From positions 1 to 64,000 of the forward strand of contig NZ_JALJVY010000006.1 in assembly GCF_024168485.1 (NCBI RefSeq): a stretch of 64,000 bases of DNA, given 5' to 3'. Made by a program: the position numbers and the translations under genes. Of the stretch, positions 1-8,578 are shown one piece after another. The stretch comes from Sphingobium sp. OAS761. Lineage in GTDB: Bacteria; Pseudomonadota; Alphaproteobacteria; Sphingomonadales; Sphingomonadaceae. Under the pieces are notes generated by a model. It made no database searches. It saw only the letters and a list, made by a program, of their open reading frames with translations, and was not told the DNA's origin. The number at the start of each line of letters is the position of its first letter. Positions within the stretch are counted from its first letter, which is position 1.

Positions 1-42
1 GATCGCAATGATCTGCTCTTCGCTGAACCTGCTCCGCTTCAT
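1..42 (-). CDS. IS3-family transposase OrfA, N-terminal 14 residues (partial)
   Basis: The minus strand from the ATG at 42 reads MKRSRFSEEQIIAI and runs off the left window edge. This is the typical start of IS3-family OrfA, the helix-turn-helix subunit that is normally joined to OrfB by programmed frameshifting. Only the first 14 codons are visible, so intactness is unknown. It sits directly inside the IS terminus ending near 106. Confidence 0.65.
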   Translation of the reverse strand, partial: MKRSRFSEEQIIAI

Positions 43-106
43 ATCCGTCCGACTCCTTCGCGTCGGACTCTACTCAAAATCGGTCACATTTCAGGGGAGC
101 ACGTCA
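1..106 (-). mobile_element. IS3-family insertion sequence, end with terminal repeat (cut by window edge)
   Basis: The minus strand from about position 106 down carries an IS terminus starting TGACGTGCTCCCC, followed by a leader and the start of an OrfA transposase gene. Terminus plus OrfA start is the layout of the left end of an IS3-family element (IS407-like group by resemblance). The rest of the element lies left of the window, so the other inverted repeat and any target duplication cannot be checked. The exact outer boundary at 106 is inferred from the terminal TG. Confidence 0.6.
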
Positions 107-361
107 AGGCGCATCAATTCTGGAGGGCGCGCTGGCGGCCTGCACGACGGACGCGTCTATGCCTTTTCTCCAGAAAGTCGTTGCCGACCCCGAGGTGGTG
201 CGAAGCATAGGATCGCGCATGTGCCGTCGTGATCGGCCCCCACGCCGAACTGCTGGGTCTTCGTCTATCGACAGTGGCGCGCCAGAACTTGCTGACACGG
301 CAGAGATAGAAAGGCTGGTCAGCGCCTTAAACGGACGCGTCGGGCCGGCTCCTCAGCATGA

Positions 362-1111
362 TTATTCTGTAAGCTGCGGGGCAAGCACACCAGGGAAGAG
401 GGGCACCACGTCCGTATTACCTGAGTCTTCGGGGGTCCAACGGGTCACCATCTCCGCACAGCGCTTCGCAAACACGGCAGCAATCTCTTCATCCCCGGCC
501 AAGATGGCGCGGACCATTTCCGCCCGCGTGGTCCAATATTGCCGAATGCGAGACGGATGATTGCGATACACATCCTGTTCAGGCGGCATTTCCGCGCAAA
601 AATCATAAAGCGTGTCGAGGAACAGGGCGAGCACCTTGTTGCCAGCCATAACCGAGAGAATTTGACTGAAACTCCGTTCGGAGCGCAAGAACGCCTTATA
701 GAGATTGCCGTCGTCGGGAATGTCCTGCTCCGCAAATTCCCGCAGAGCGGCATGCAGTTCCGGATCACGATTACGACTGGCCAGAATGGCGAGCTCTGCC
801 TTGATCGGGCTAACCGCTTGCAGAATTTCGCGCATCGACGTGGAGTGCGCCATCAAATAAACGGCCGCCGAATGTGCCACACCGCTGGTGTCAGGTCTGC
901 GCGAAAAATAGCCGCCGCCAACGCCGCGCTTGACGGTCAGCAATTGCTCCTGTGCGAGCAGCGATGCCGCTTGGCGCAGCGTCGGCCGGCTTACCCGATA
1001 GCGGGCCAGCAGATCATCCTCGGACCCCAGCATATGCTCGGGCGGTACGGCCAATATGTCCCCGCGGATTTGCTGTGCGACACGTCGGACGGTGGAAGAG
1101 ATCGATGCCAT
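362..1111 (-). CDS. GntR-family (FadR/FCD-type) transcriptional regulator
   Basis: 249-residue protein with an N-terminal winged helix (about residues 8-75, including SRPTLRQAASLLAQEQLLTV and the wing KRGVGGGYFSRRP) and a helical FCD-like ligand-binding part (about 85-225). Length is usual for single-domain FadR-type regulators. It is transcribed in the same direction as the ferredoxin and crotonase genes to its right and is the last gene before the IS end. It resembles one half of the three double-HTH regulators further right. The effector is unknown; CoA thioesters or organic acids are typical for the family. Family call is firm, target genes are inference. Confidence 0.9.
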   Translation of the reverse strand: MASISSTVRRVAQQIRGDILAVPPEHMLGSEDDLLARYRVSRPTLRQAASLLAQEQLLTVKRGVGGGYFSRRPDTSGVAHSAAVYLMAHSTSMREILQAVSPIKAELAILASRNRDPELHAALREFAEQDIPDDGNLYKAFLRSERSFSQILSVMAGNKVLALFLDTLYDFCAEMPPEQDVYRNHPSRIRQYWTTRAEMVRAILAGDEEIAAVFAKRCAEMVTRWTPEDSGNTDVVPLFPGVLAPQLTE

Positions 1112-1249
1112 TGTTACTCCTTTAACCGCTCACTGTAACGAGAGGGTTTCGGGCACGTCAAGAAGCGCATGCTGGTCATGCGAACGAAGCTTGGTGCGGG
1201 AACCGGCACAATCTCTGGTACCGCGCCCTTATGAGCGCAATTTCAGCAC

Positions 1250-1585
1250 TCAGGCGTTACCAGGCTCTGTCGAAAAAAACTTCTTCAGCTTGTCATCCAC
1301 ACCGTTCATTTCATCGGCATCAGCAGGCGCGCTGCCTTTGGCAGTGATGTTGGGCCATTCGGTGGAATATGTGGCGTTCAGCGCCAGCCAAGCCTCCAGA
1401 CCGCTTTCGGTATCAGGCATGATCGCTTCTGCAGGACACTCGGGTTCGCACACGCCGCAGTCGATGCACTCGCTGGGGTTGATGACCAGCATGTTCTCGC
1501 CCTCATAGAAACAGTCCACCGGACATACCTCTACGCAGTCCATATATTTGCAACGGATGCAGTTGTCGGTCACGACATAGGTCAT
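1250..1585 (-). CDS. fdxA: 7Fe ferredoxin (3Fe-4S/4Fe-4S, FdxA type)
   Basis: 111 residues from the ATG at 1585. The N-terminal half holds [17 protein letters not shown] and the next cluster motif [12 protein letters not shown], the arrangement of bacterial 7Fe ferredoxins with one 3Fe-4S and one 4Fe-4S centre; the C-terminal extension ending FFSTEPGNA is typical of the family. A longer reading frame starting at 1705 would overlap the upstream crotonase gene and adds a low-complexity basic leader, so the internal ATG is chosen. It is probably a soluble electron carrier; the ferredoxin-NADP reductase at 4863 is a plausible partner. Confidence 0.9.
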   Translation of the reverse strand: MTYVVTDNCIRCKYMDCVEVCPVDCFYEGENMLVINPSECIDCGVCEPECPAEAIMPDTESGLEAWLALNATYSTEWPNITAKGSAPADADEMNGVDDKLKKFFSTEPGNA

Positions 1586-1671
1586 GGTTGTTTCAGTCTT
1601 TCTAGCTTTGGCTATCGTTTCGCACTGACGGACCGCCGCTTCTCTTCGTTTAGGTTGATGGCGCCCCTGCT

Positions 1672-2475
1672 TCAGCTTTCCCTGTTTTCGCCGAGTACCG
1701 TCCATGAGGGCTGGCGCTTTTCAAGGAAGGCCGCCGTGCCCTCGACCGCGTCGGGATGGCTGCGGTGACGAATCAATATGTCGAAGCCGTTGGCATAGGC
1801 TTCGGCCAGGGGCTTCTCGTAGGATTCCCAAACCGCCTTGAGCGATCCCTGGACAGCTGCGGGTGACACCCCCGCAACGATTTCCGCAAGGGCCATCGCC
1901 CGGTCGATCAACTGATCGGCAGGCACCACTTCCGATACCAGGCCGGCTGCCAGCGCCTGCTGCGCGTTCAGCCTTTCGGCCTTGCCCAATATGACCATGC
2001 GCAACACTGCGCTCGCGCTCATCTTGCGCAGCAGGCCGATCGGCTCCAGCGCAGTCACCTGGCCTACATTGACATGGGAGTCGACGAAGCTCGACGACTC
2101 GGACGCGATCACGATGTCGCCGTCCGCCACGAAATGCAGGCCCGCTCCCGCACAAACGCCGTTCACCGCCACGATCACCGGCTTCCAGATTCCGGCCATC
2201 CGGCTGGTGAATTTGGGAACGATCACCTTGGATGGATCATTGGTCGTCTCGGCCGCTTCCTTGAGCCCGCCTACATCCGCGCCGGAACAGAAGGCACGTC
2301 CCCCTCCGGTGATGACGATGACGCGCACGCCCGGGTCTGACGCGGCCAATGCATATTGTTCTTCCAGCGCATATTGCATCGGGCGGTTCAGCGCGTTGAG
2401 CCGATCGGGCCGGTTCAACGTCAGCTTCAGCACATATCCATGCCGTTCGACGAGCAAAGGCGGCGTTTCGGACAT
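1672..2475 (-). CDS. Enoyl-CoA hydratase/isomerase (crotonase) family protein
   Basis: 267 residues, crotonase fold: N-terminal [13 protein letters not shown], CoA/oxyanion region [14 protein letters not shown] (about 65-80) and [23 protein letters not shown] (about 115-140). The start at 2475 (MSETPPLL) follows a shine-dalgarno-like GGAG; the frame could extend seven codons further. The two glutamates used by classical enoyl-CoA hydratases are not at their expected places (Leu/His follow GAG instead of Glu; HVNVGQ replaces the PE region), so it may be an isomerase, hydrolase or other crotonase activity. It lies upstream of the ferredoxin and divergent from the acyl-CoA dehydrogenase pair. 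Confidence 0.85.
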   Translation of the reverse strand: MSETPPLLVERHGYVLKLTLNRPDRLNALNRPMQYALEEQYALAASDPGVRVIVITGGGRAFCSGADVGGLKEAAETTNDPSKVIVPKFTSRMAGIWKPVIVAVNGVCAGAGLHFVADGDIVIASESSSFVDSHVNVGQVTALEPIGLLRKMSASAVLRMVILGKAERLNAQQALAAGLVSEVVPADQLIDRAMALAEIVAGVSPAAVQGSLKAVWESYEKPLAEAYANGFDILIRHRSHPDAVEGTAAFLEKRQPSWTVLGENRES

Positions 2476-2546
2476 CGCGATCTCCTGGTCCTGCAATTTG
2501 TCTGCGCCCGCTTACTATCATTGTCCTGCCAAGCGGCAAGTCAAAA

Positions 2547-2582
2547 GAGTATATTGAATTCAGTCCCGACAGCCTATAGGGA
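2547..2582. promoter_or_regulatory. Divergent promoter region with operator-like motifs
   Basis: The 185-base gap between the crotonase (minus) and acyl-CoA dehydrogenase (plus) contains GAGTATATTGAAT at 2547-2559, a weak match to the GAGTAAACTCAAT motif seen at 14796, and just after it the inverted repeat AGTCCC/GGGACT around 2562-2583. Suggestive of a shared regulator site; not proven. Confidence 0.3.
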
Positions 2583-2660
2583 CTTAATCGCATGCCGTCC
2601 GGAAGGCGGCCATGCCTGTGCGGCAAGGCGCGGGGCGGCGATAGGAGCAGGACCGGCTTA

Positions 2661-3680
2661 ATGGATTTGATCCCGACTGACGACCAGCAGCAGATCATCG
2701 ATCTGGCTGCCGACTTCATCATCAACGAACTGCCTTTGTCCCGGCTGTTCGACGCTCATTATGATGCCGACAAGGCTCGCCTTCAGCGGCAGTCGATGGC
2801 GCAGCTTGGCTGGATGGGCATTGGCCTTGCAGAGGATGGTGGCGGCGTCGGCATGACAGTGGTCGAGGAAGCGTTCATTCTCCGCGAGATCGGCAGGGTG
2901 ATCGGTCCGACGGCGATCATCCCTGCGATCCTGGCGGCCAAGCTCGCCCACGAGGCGGGCCTGAATGGTCTTCGCGATGCCCTCCTTTCGGGCGAAGGGG
3001 GCGCAGCACTGGCTGTCGCGGAAGCACCGCTGAGCGCTACGGCCGATGGAGTGAACGGGACAGCACGCATCTACAACGTGCAGGACGCGCAGGCCGTGCT
3101 CGCCATTGTCGGCGATGAGGCGCTGTTGCTCGACGCATCCGCCGCCGGTCTTCAAGAGCTGCCCTGGCTCGACGCCTTTACGCCGGTCGCCCGGCGCGAT
3201 CTGGCTGGGCTATCGGTGCTCGCCCGCGTTCCGGCCGCAGCGACGGTGCATAACGGCCTTCTGTTGACCGCCGCCTATCTGACCGGGCTTGCCGAAGGCG
3301 CCGTCGCCATGGTGCAGGAATATGCCGGCATCCGTGAGACGTTCGGACGCAAGATCGGCGCTTACCAGGCGGTTCGTCACCCGATTGCTGAGGGCGCGGC
3401 GCGCAGCGAGCATGCCAAGTCCCTGCTTTATGTCGCCGCGCTGGCTCTGCGCGATGGGCGTGACGATGTGGCGCTGCAACTTTCCTCGGCGAAGGTCGTC
3501 GCGCACCGCGCCGCCACCCGCAACGCGGATATCAACATCCAGTTGCACGGCGGCATCGGCATCACGAACGATCTGCCCGCCCACCATTTTATGAAGCGGG
3601 CGCTGATGCTGGCTCCCTGGTTCGGCGGCCGCAAACCGTTGCTCGACGCCCTGCTCGACGAACCGCTGCTGACGATCTGA
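2661..3680 (+). CDS. Acyl-CoA dehydrogenase family protein, short partner subunit
   Basis: 339 residues from the ATG at 2661 (MDLIPTDDQQQI). Acyl-CoA dehydrogenase features: N-terminal helical domain, a shortened middle domain, and the C-terminal domain with ETFGRKIGAYQAVRHPIAE and QLHGGIGITNDLPAHHFMKRA. It is followed 10 bases later by a 391-residue dehydrogenase. Pairs of a shorter and a longer subunit are typical of the alpha2beta2 dehydrogenases that act on steroid-like or bulky CoA esters; heteromer formation here is inference. An upstream in-frame ATG at 2592 adds only a basic, unconserved leader. Confidence 0.9.
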   Translation: MDLIPTDDQQQIIDLAADFIINELPLSRLFDAHYDADKARLQRQSMAQLGWMGIGLAEDGGGVGMTVVEEAFILREIGRVIGPTAIIPAILAAKLAHEAGLNGLRDALLSGEGGAALAVAEAPLSATADGVNGTARIYNVQDAQAVLAIVGDEALLLDASAAGLQELPWLDAFTPVARRDLAGLSVLARVPAAATVHNGLLLTAAYLTGLAEGAVAMVQEYAGIRETFGRKIGAYQAVRHPIAEGAARSEHAKSLLYVAALALRDGRDDVALQLSSAKVVAHRAATRNADINIQLHGGIGITNDLPAHHFMKRALMLAPWFGGRKPLLDALLDEPLLTI

Positions 3681-3690
3681 AGGACTGACC

Positions 3691-4866
3691 ATGGATCTGG
3701 ATTATACACCCGAGGACCTGGAGTTCCGCAGGGCCGCGCGCGCCTGGCTGGCCGCGAACGTTCCTACCGAACCGCGCCCGGCCGAAGTGCAGGCCGGCGC
3801 CGCCTTCGACAAGGCATGGCAGCGCCGCCTCTATGACGGTGGCTGGGCCGGGGTGAACTGGCCGAAGGAATATGGGGGGCTCGGCCTCAACGGCGTCCGC
3901 ACGCTCATCTGGTGGGAGGAATGCGAACGCGCTCGCGCGCCCGGTTATGAACGCTTCACCATCGCCTTGACCCACGCCGGCCCGACGATCATCACGCGCG
4001 GTACCGAAGAGCATAAGGCCGCCTATCTGGAGAATATCCTTAAAGGCGAGACCATCTGGTGCCAGGGCTTTTCCGAGCCGGGCGCGGGGTCCGACCTTGC
4101 CGCGCTCAAGACGCGGGGCGAGATCGACGGCGACTATCTGGTCGTGAACGGCCAGAAGACGTGGACTTCGGGCGCCGCGACGGCGGAGTTTCAGGAACTG
4201 TTGATCCGCACCGAGCCGGGGTCGGAACGGCATAAGGGCCTGACCTGGATCATCTGCGACATGTCGACGCCGGGCATCACTGTCCAGCCGATCTCGACCA
4301 TGATGGGTGAGAGCGACATCAACGCCACTTTCTATGACAATGTCCGCATTCCGCTGAAGAATGTCGTGGGCGAAGTAGGTGGCGGCTGGTCGGTCGCCAT
4401 GTCGACCCTCGCCTTCGAACGCGGCAACACCTTTCTGCGCGATCAGATTTCCATGGCCGGCAAGGTGGAACGCGCGATCGAACTGGCGCGCAAGACGGTC
4501 ACCGCTGACGGCAATCGCGCGATCGAGGACAAGGAGATCGCCCGCAAGCTCGCCGATCTCAAGGCCGACGCGATGGGCTTGCGCGCCATGGCGATCATGA
4601 ACGTGTCCAACATCGATCGCAAAGGCCAGCCGGGCCCAGAAGGGTCGATGGTCAAGTTGCTCGTCAGCCAGGTGAACAAGCAACTGATGGAAGTCGTGGC
4701 GGACCTCTCCGGCCAGCCCTTCCTCGACTATGACGGCACGCGTCACAGCAACGAATGGACGTTCGATCATATGTGGTCATGGGTGCTGACCATCGCCGGC
4801 GGGGCGACGGAAATCCAGAAGGAGATCATCGCCGACCGCGTTCTCAATCTACCGAGGTCACGATGA
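3691..4866 (+). CDS. Acyl-CoA dehydrogenase, long partner subunit
   Basis: 391 residues, full-length FAD-dependent acyl-CoA dehydrogenase. FAD/substrate motif WCQGFSEPGAGSDLAALKT (about 125-143), dehydrogenase loop NGQKTWTSGA, and C-terminal GGATEIQKEIIADRVL. It is expected to introduce an alpha,beta double bond into an acyl-CoA and pass electrons to ETF. It is translationally coupled to the ferredoxin reductase (ATGA overlap at 4863-4866) and follows the short subunit by 10 bases, so the three form one operon. Confidence 0.93.
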   Translation: MDLDYTPEDLEFRRAARAWLAANVPTEPRPAEVQAGAAFDKAWQRRLYDGGWAGVNWPKEYGGLGLNGVRTLIWWEECERARAPGYERFTIALTHAGPTIITRGTEEHKAAYLENILKGETIWCQGFSEPGAGSDLAALKTRGEIDGDYLVVNGQKTWTSGAATAEFQELLIRTEPGSERHKGLTWIICDMSTPGITVQPISTMMGESDINATFYDNVRIPLKNVVGEVGGGWSVAMSTLAFERGNTFLRDQISMAGKVERAIELARKTVTADGNRAIEDKEIARKLADLKADAMGLRAMAIMNVSNIDRKGQPGPEGSMVKLLVSQVNKQLMEVVADLSGQPFLDYDGTRHSNEWTFDHMWSWVLTIAGGATEIQKEIIADRVLNLPRSR

Positions 4867-5690
4867 GCAACGAACTGCATGATATGGATCAGGCCGGCCT
4901 TCAGGCCGTTGCCGACGACAAGGGGCTGCACCTCGCCAAGGTGACATGGGTCCATCACTGGACCGCCGGCCTGTTTAGTTTCCGCATCGAGCGGCCGTCG
5001 ACCTTCCGCTTCCGCTCCGGTGAATTCATCATGATCGGCCTGCTGGGCGCGAACGGCCGCCCGTTGATGCGCGCCTATTCGATTGCCAGCCCTAGCTGGG
5101 AAGAGCATCTGGAATTCTTCTCTGTCAAGGTGGAGGAGGGCGCGCTGACTTCCCGCCTCCAACATCTCAAGGAAGGTGATCATATCTTCCTGGGCAAGAA
5201 GCCGACCGGTACGCTGGTGCTGGACGCACTGCTGCCCGGCAAGACGCTCTGCATGGTGGGCACGGGCACGGGTCTCGCACCCTTCCTCTCGGTGCTGCGC
5301 GATCCCGAGACGCACGAGAAGTTCGAGAAGATCATCGTCACGCATACGGTGCGCCAAGCCGAGGAACTCGCCTATCGCCAATTCCTGGAGGAGGAAATCC
5401 GTGCGGACGAGATTTTCGGCGAGATGCTGAAGGACCGCTTTACTTACTATCCTACCGTCACGCGGGGCGAATTCCATCGCAAGGGCCGAATCACGGATTT
5501 GATCCGCGACGGCATCTTTCGCAACGAGGTGGGCGTGGTGGAGGAAGACCGTGGTTCCTTCCGCTTCATGCTGTGCGGGTCGATGGCGTTCAACAAGGAC
5601 ATGGGCGCGCTGCTCGAATCCAACGGGCTTGTCGAAGGGTCGAACTCCGAACCAGGCACTTATGTGATGGAACGCGCCTTCGTCGGCTAA
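4863..5690 (+). CDS. fpr: Ferredoxin--NADP(+) reductase (Fpr type)
   Basis: 275 residues from the ATG overlapping the upstream stop codon. FAD-binding RPLMRAYSIASP (about 60-71), flavin phosphate region FFSVKVEEGALTSRLQ, NADP motif MVGTGTGLAPFLSVLRDPE (about 131-149), and C-terminal FMLCGSMAFNKD with a terminal aromatic-containing tail. This is the bacterial Fpr subclass. It probably feeds electrons to a ferredoxin (7Fe at 1250 or 2Fe-2S at 37549) for the P450s. The coupling to acyl-CoA dehydrogenases in one operon is less usual. Confidence 0.9.
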   Translation: MSNELHDMDQAGLQAVADDKGLHLAKVTWVHHWTAGLFSFRIERPSTFRFRSGEFIMIGLLGANGRPLMRAYSIASPSWEEHLEFFSVKVEEGALTSRLQHLKEGDHIFLGKKPTGTLVLDALLPGKTLCMVGTGTGLAPFLSVLRDPETHEKFEKIIVTHTVRQAEELAYRQFLEEEIRADEIFGEMLKDRFTYYPTVTRGEFHRKGRITDLIRDGIFRNEVGVVEEDRGSFRFMLCGSMAFNKDMGALLESNGLVEGSNSEPGTYVMERAFVG

Positions 5691-5980
5691 TTGGCAAGCG
5701 CGGAGAGCGGGGGATCGTTGGTCGCTTCGCTGCCGTTCCGCCATCTGCGACCGCGATGATGCTCAGGACAGCAGCCGGATGGCGGCCACCATCAGCAACA
5801 GCGCCATGCCGCCGCCATGGTAGGCAGGCGCGACTTGGTGAGAGTCAGTTTGCGCCCGAGCCGGTCTGACAGCGCGTCCTGACAAGTCCGGGGCGACGCC
5901 GTGGCGGCCCCATGATGCAATCCCGTGTCTTTCCTTTGCAGCCTTTCAGGTAAATTTATCCTCAGGTAGATTTTCATAGC
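5691..5980. other. Gene-poor stretch with no intact gene
   Basis: No supported intact gene. Minus-strand reading of 5757-5880 gives short open stretches such as YHGGGMALLLMVAAIRLLS before a stop, which could be the tail of a decayed gene, but I cannot assign a family. With the SDR tail at 5981 it looks like a deletion scar between two operons. Confidence 0.4.
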
Positions 5981-6058
5981 TATTTCGCGAACGGCGCCTC
6001 CGCCTATCAGAACGGGACGACAATCGTGCTCGATGGCGGGCCCTCAACCCAGAAATGA
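5981..6058 (+). pseudogene. C-terminal remnant of a short-chain dehydrogenase/reductase
   Basis: The plus frame reads YFANGASAYQNGTTIVLDGG then a few residues to a TGA at 6056-6058. This matches the usual end of SDR proteins (ASxYxxGTTxxxDGG). No upstream SDR body (Rossmann glycines or YxxxK) is in frame, so about 25 residues of a deleted gene remain. A terminator-like hairpin follows at 6106-6129, consistent with it having ended an operon. Confidence 0.6.
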
Positions 6059-6105
6059 GCTGGTGGCAGCGAAGTGCCCCGTCGCATGGGGCCTGAAAGC
6101 AGGAA

Positions 6106-6129
6106 GGGGCGGATCGACTGATCCGCCCC
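6106..6129. terminator. Rho-independent terminator-like hairpin
   Basis: Perfect 10-base inverted repeat GGGGCGGATC / GATCCGCCCC with a 4-base loop, followed on the plus strand by ATTTT. It lies between the SDR remnant (plus) and the 3' end of the acyl-CoA dehydrogenase at 6191 (minus), and may serve both directions. Confidence 0.7.
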
Positions 6130-6190
6130 ATTTTGGTTCCGGCCACGATATTCTTCCGCGTCAACCTTCGTCAACGCGACGGCAATCCCT

Positions 6191-7498
6191 TCAGCGAACC
6201 GGATCTTCGGCGAAATATTCGCCGTACTTCTCATAGGCCGCCTTGAGCAGCGTCGGCACATGATCTGACGGCAGGAGGCCCTCGACCGGCTGGACGCGCT
6301 TGAGGATCTGCTTGCCGAGAACGGCGCGATGCACCTCGGTCGGACCGTCGACAATGCCCATACGAAAGGCCGCGCCGATCATCGGGCCGAAGCGGGTCTC
6401 GTTCGACGCACCCCAAGAGCCGTGAAGGTGCGCGACGCCCCAGATGATCTTCTCGCACACTTCGGCGGTCTTCACCTTGACCGCCGCGGTCTGGATATAG
6501 GCCTCGCGCTGCTTGGCCGGCCCCTGATCGTACAGCCAGGCGGTGTGCAGCACCAGCAGGCGGAACTGCTGAAGCTCGGCCCACCAGCCGCCGATCTGGT
6601 CGCGCACGACGCCGAGATCGGCGAGACGGCCTTCCTTCACCTCGCGGCTGACGGCGCGTTCGCACGCCATTTCCAGCGCTTTCTGGCACAGGCCCACCGT
6701 TCGCATCGCATGGTGGATGCGGCCGCCGCCCAGGCGCGACTGGGCGACCTTGAAGCCTTCGCCCGGATTGCCCAGCACGCAATTGTTGGGCACGCGGACG
6801 TTATTATAGTGGATATAGCCATGGGTGCACATGTCGCCCGTCTCGCCCCACAGGCCGACATTGCGCACGAAGTCGATGCCGGGCGTGTCGCCGGGGACCA
6901 GGAACATGGTCATGCGCTTGTGCGGCTCGGCATCTGGATCGGTGATGACCGGGACGATCAGGAAGCTGGCATAGCGGGCGTTGGAGGAGAACCACTTATA
7001 GCCGTTGATGACCCAGTCGTCGCCGTCACGCACCGCGCGCGTCTTGAAATTGGTCGGGTCGGAACCGCCATCGGGCTCTGTCATCGAATAGCAGCTGATG
7101 ATCTCGCCGTTGAGCAGGGGTTTCAGGAACCGCTCCTTCTGCTCGGGCGTGCCGAAATGGGCCAGGATCTCGCCATTGCCGCTGTCGGGCGCATTGGCGC
7201 CGAACACGCGCGGGGCCCAGTTGGAGCGGCCCAGAATCTCGTTGATGAAGCACAGCTTGGCCTGGCCGAAGCCCTGGCCGCCCATCTCCGGTGTCAGATG
7301 CGGCGCCCAGATGCCCTTGTCGCGGACCTTCTGCTGCAGGATCTTGAGGAGCTTCATCGACCCGGTGTTGGTCGTCACATACGGCGCGTTGGTGCTGTAG
7401 CCGTGCACCACGTCCATCGGCTCGACCTCGTTCCTGACGAAGGTCCTGATCCACTCAAGCGTTTCCTCGAACTCCGGTTCGAGCGAGAAATCAATCAT
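6191..7498 (-). CDS. Acyl-CoA dehydrogenase (ACAD10/11-like)
   Basis: 435 residues. FAD-binding YSMTEPDGGSDPTNFKTRA (about 136-154), NGYKWFSSNARYASFLIVP, and C-terminal GIVDGPTEVHRAVLGKQIL. The length and the HGSWGASNETRFGPM region fit the ACAD10/11-type branch. Downstream partner of the APH-type kinase (7523) and alpha/beta hydrolase (8575) in the same direction, 24 bases from the kinase. In the characterised ACAD11 and levulinate (Lva) systems a kinase phosphorylates a 4-hydroxyacyl-CoA and the dehydrogenase eliminates phosphate; the same logic is inferred here. Confidence 0.92.
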   Translation of the reverse strand: MIDFSLEPEFEETLEWIRTFVRNEVEPMDVVHGYSTNAPYVTTNTGSMKLLKILQQKVRDKGIWAPHLTPEMGGQGFGQAKLCFINEILGRSNWAPRVFGANAPDSGNGEILAHFGTPEQKERFLKPLLNGEIISCYSMTEPDGGSDPTNFKTRAVRDGDDWVINGYKWFSSNARYASFLIVPVITDPDAEPHKRMTMFLVPGDTPGIDFVRNVGLWGETGDMCTHGYIHYNNVRVPNNCVLGNPGEGFKVAQSRLGGGRIHHAMRTVGLCQKALEMACERAVSREVKEGRLADLGVVRDQIGGWWAELQQFRLLVLHTAWLYDQGPAKQREAYIQTAAVKVKTAEVCEKIIWGVAHLHGSWGASNETRFGPMIGAAFRMGIVDGPTEVHRAVLGKQILKRVQPVEGLLPSDHVPTLLKAAYEKYGEYFAEDPVR

Positions 7499-7522
7499 CT
7501 GCTATCTCCTTGGAAATGGGTT

Positions 7523-8578
7523 TCAAGCCTGTCGCGTGATTTCCAGCGCGCCTGCCACCAGGCGCGGGATGAACGCGGCGAGGCGATGGGCCATGGACCC
7601 GGCCTCCTCGTGCAGGCTCTTGACGTGGTTGAATTCGATCAGGGCGGCGAGCTTGAACATGGACAAGGCCATATAATAGCGCAGATCCTGCACATTGAGC
7701 CCGCTCAATTCCGCATAACGCCGCGCCAGGCTTTCGCGGGTCGGATAGGCGGAAAGATCGACCGCGAGGCTGTAGCCCGGCGCGCCGCTTTCCGACGGGA
7801 AGGGATAAAGCGCCCGGCCGAGATCGAGCAGTGGATCGCCGATCGTCGCGATCTCCCAGTCGATCATCGCCGCGAGGCGCGGCGGCAGGTCGTTGGCGAA
7901 CATCACGTTGGAGAAGCTGAGATCGCCATGGATGATGGTGATGCGCTGGGTTTCCGGTCGATTGTCGCGCAGCCATTGCGCCAGCTCGTCCCAACCGGGC
8001 AGCTGCCGGTCGCCATAGTCGGGATGGGCGCGGTGCTTTTCCATCTGTGCCTGCCAGCGGTCGACCTGGCGCTCCAGGAAATTGTCGGGCTTACCGAAAT
8101 CGGTGAGGCCGACCGCCGCGACATCCACCTTCGACAGGGCGGCTAGCCCCTCGATCATCGCATAGGCCGTCTTGTGCCGCTCCTCCTCGGTCCAGCCCTG
8201 ACCGGCAGGGGGATCGCCCGATCCCATCCAGCCTTCGACGAAGCCGGTGAGACAGAAGGGCGCGCCGATCACGCCTTCATCGTCGCAATAGCCAAGGAAG
8301 GCGGGGTGCGGCACGGTCGACCCTTTGAGCGCCTCCAGCACGCGCGCCTCCCGCCGCAGGGCGTTGAGACTGTCGGGCCGCGCCGGCCAGGCTACCGTGC
8401 GCAGCACGGCCTTCCAGGCGCCCGCCGTGACCAGCATCACCGATCCGCTCGTACCGCCGGCCAGCGACACCAGCGTAGCCCTGTCGGCGTCGGCCTCGGG
8501 GAAGCGCGCGGCCAGCCATCGCCCCAGCCGTTCGCCCGCCGCTGCCTCGAACCAGGGTGCGGAAACTGTCTCGCTCAT
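7523..8578 (-). CDS. APH-type phosphotransferase, acyl-CoA kinase-like
   Basis: 351 residues with protein-kinase-like fold: nucleotide-binding GGTSGSVMLV (about 41-50), catalytic HGDLSFSN (His217 to Asn224) and metal-binding IDWEIATIGDPLLDLG (Asp240). This is the phosphotransferase family fused to ACAD10/11 in animals and present as LvaA in levulinate catabolism, rather than an antibiotic resistance enzyme. Its start overlaps the stop of the upstream hydrolase by four bases (ATGA at 8575-8578), so it is translationally coupled. The substrate is probably a hydroxyacyl-CoA; this is inference from context. Confidence 0.88.
   Translation of the reverse strand: MSETVSAPWFEAAAGERLGRWLAARFPEADADRATLVSLAGGTSGSVMLVTAGAWKAVLRTVAWPARPDSLNALRREARVLEALKGSTVPHPAFLGYCDDEGVIGAPFCLTGFVEGWMGSGDPPAGQGWTEEERHKTAYAMIEGLAALSKVDVAAVGLTDFGKPDNFLERQVDRWQAQMEKHRAHPDYGDRQLPGWDELAQWLRDNRPETQRITIIHGDLSFSNVMFANDLPPRLAAMIDWEIATIGDPLLDLGRALYPFPSESGAPGYSLAVDLSAYPTRESLARRYAELSGLNVQDLRYYMALSMFKLAALIEFNHVKSLHEEAGSMAHRLAAFIPRLVAGALEITRQA

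Noticed and set aside
6329-8146. 605-residue plus-strand open frame
   Set aside because: Antisense to the acyl-CoA dehydrogenase and kinase, both with clear family motifs; the frame is a GC-rich shadow with His/Arg-rich composition.
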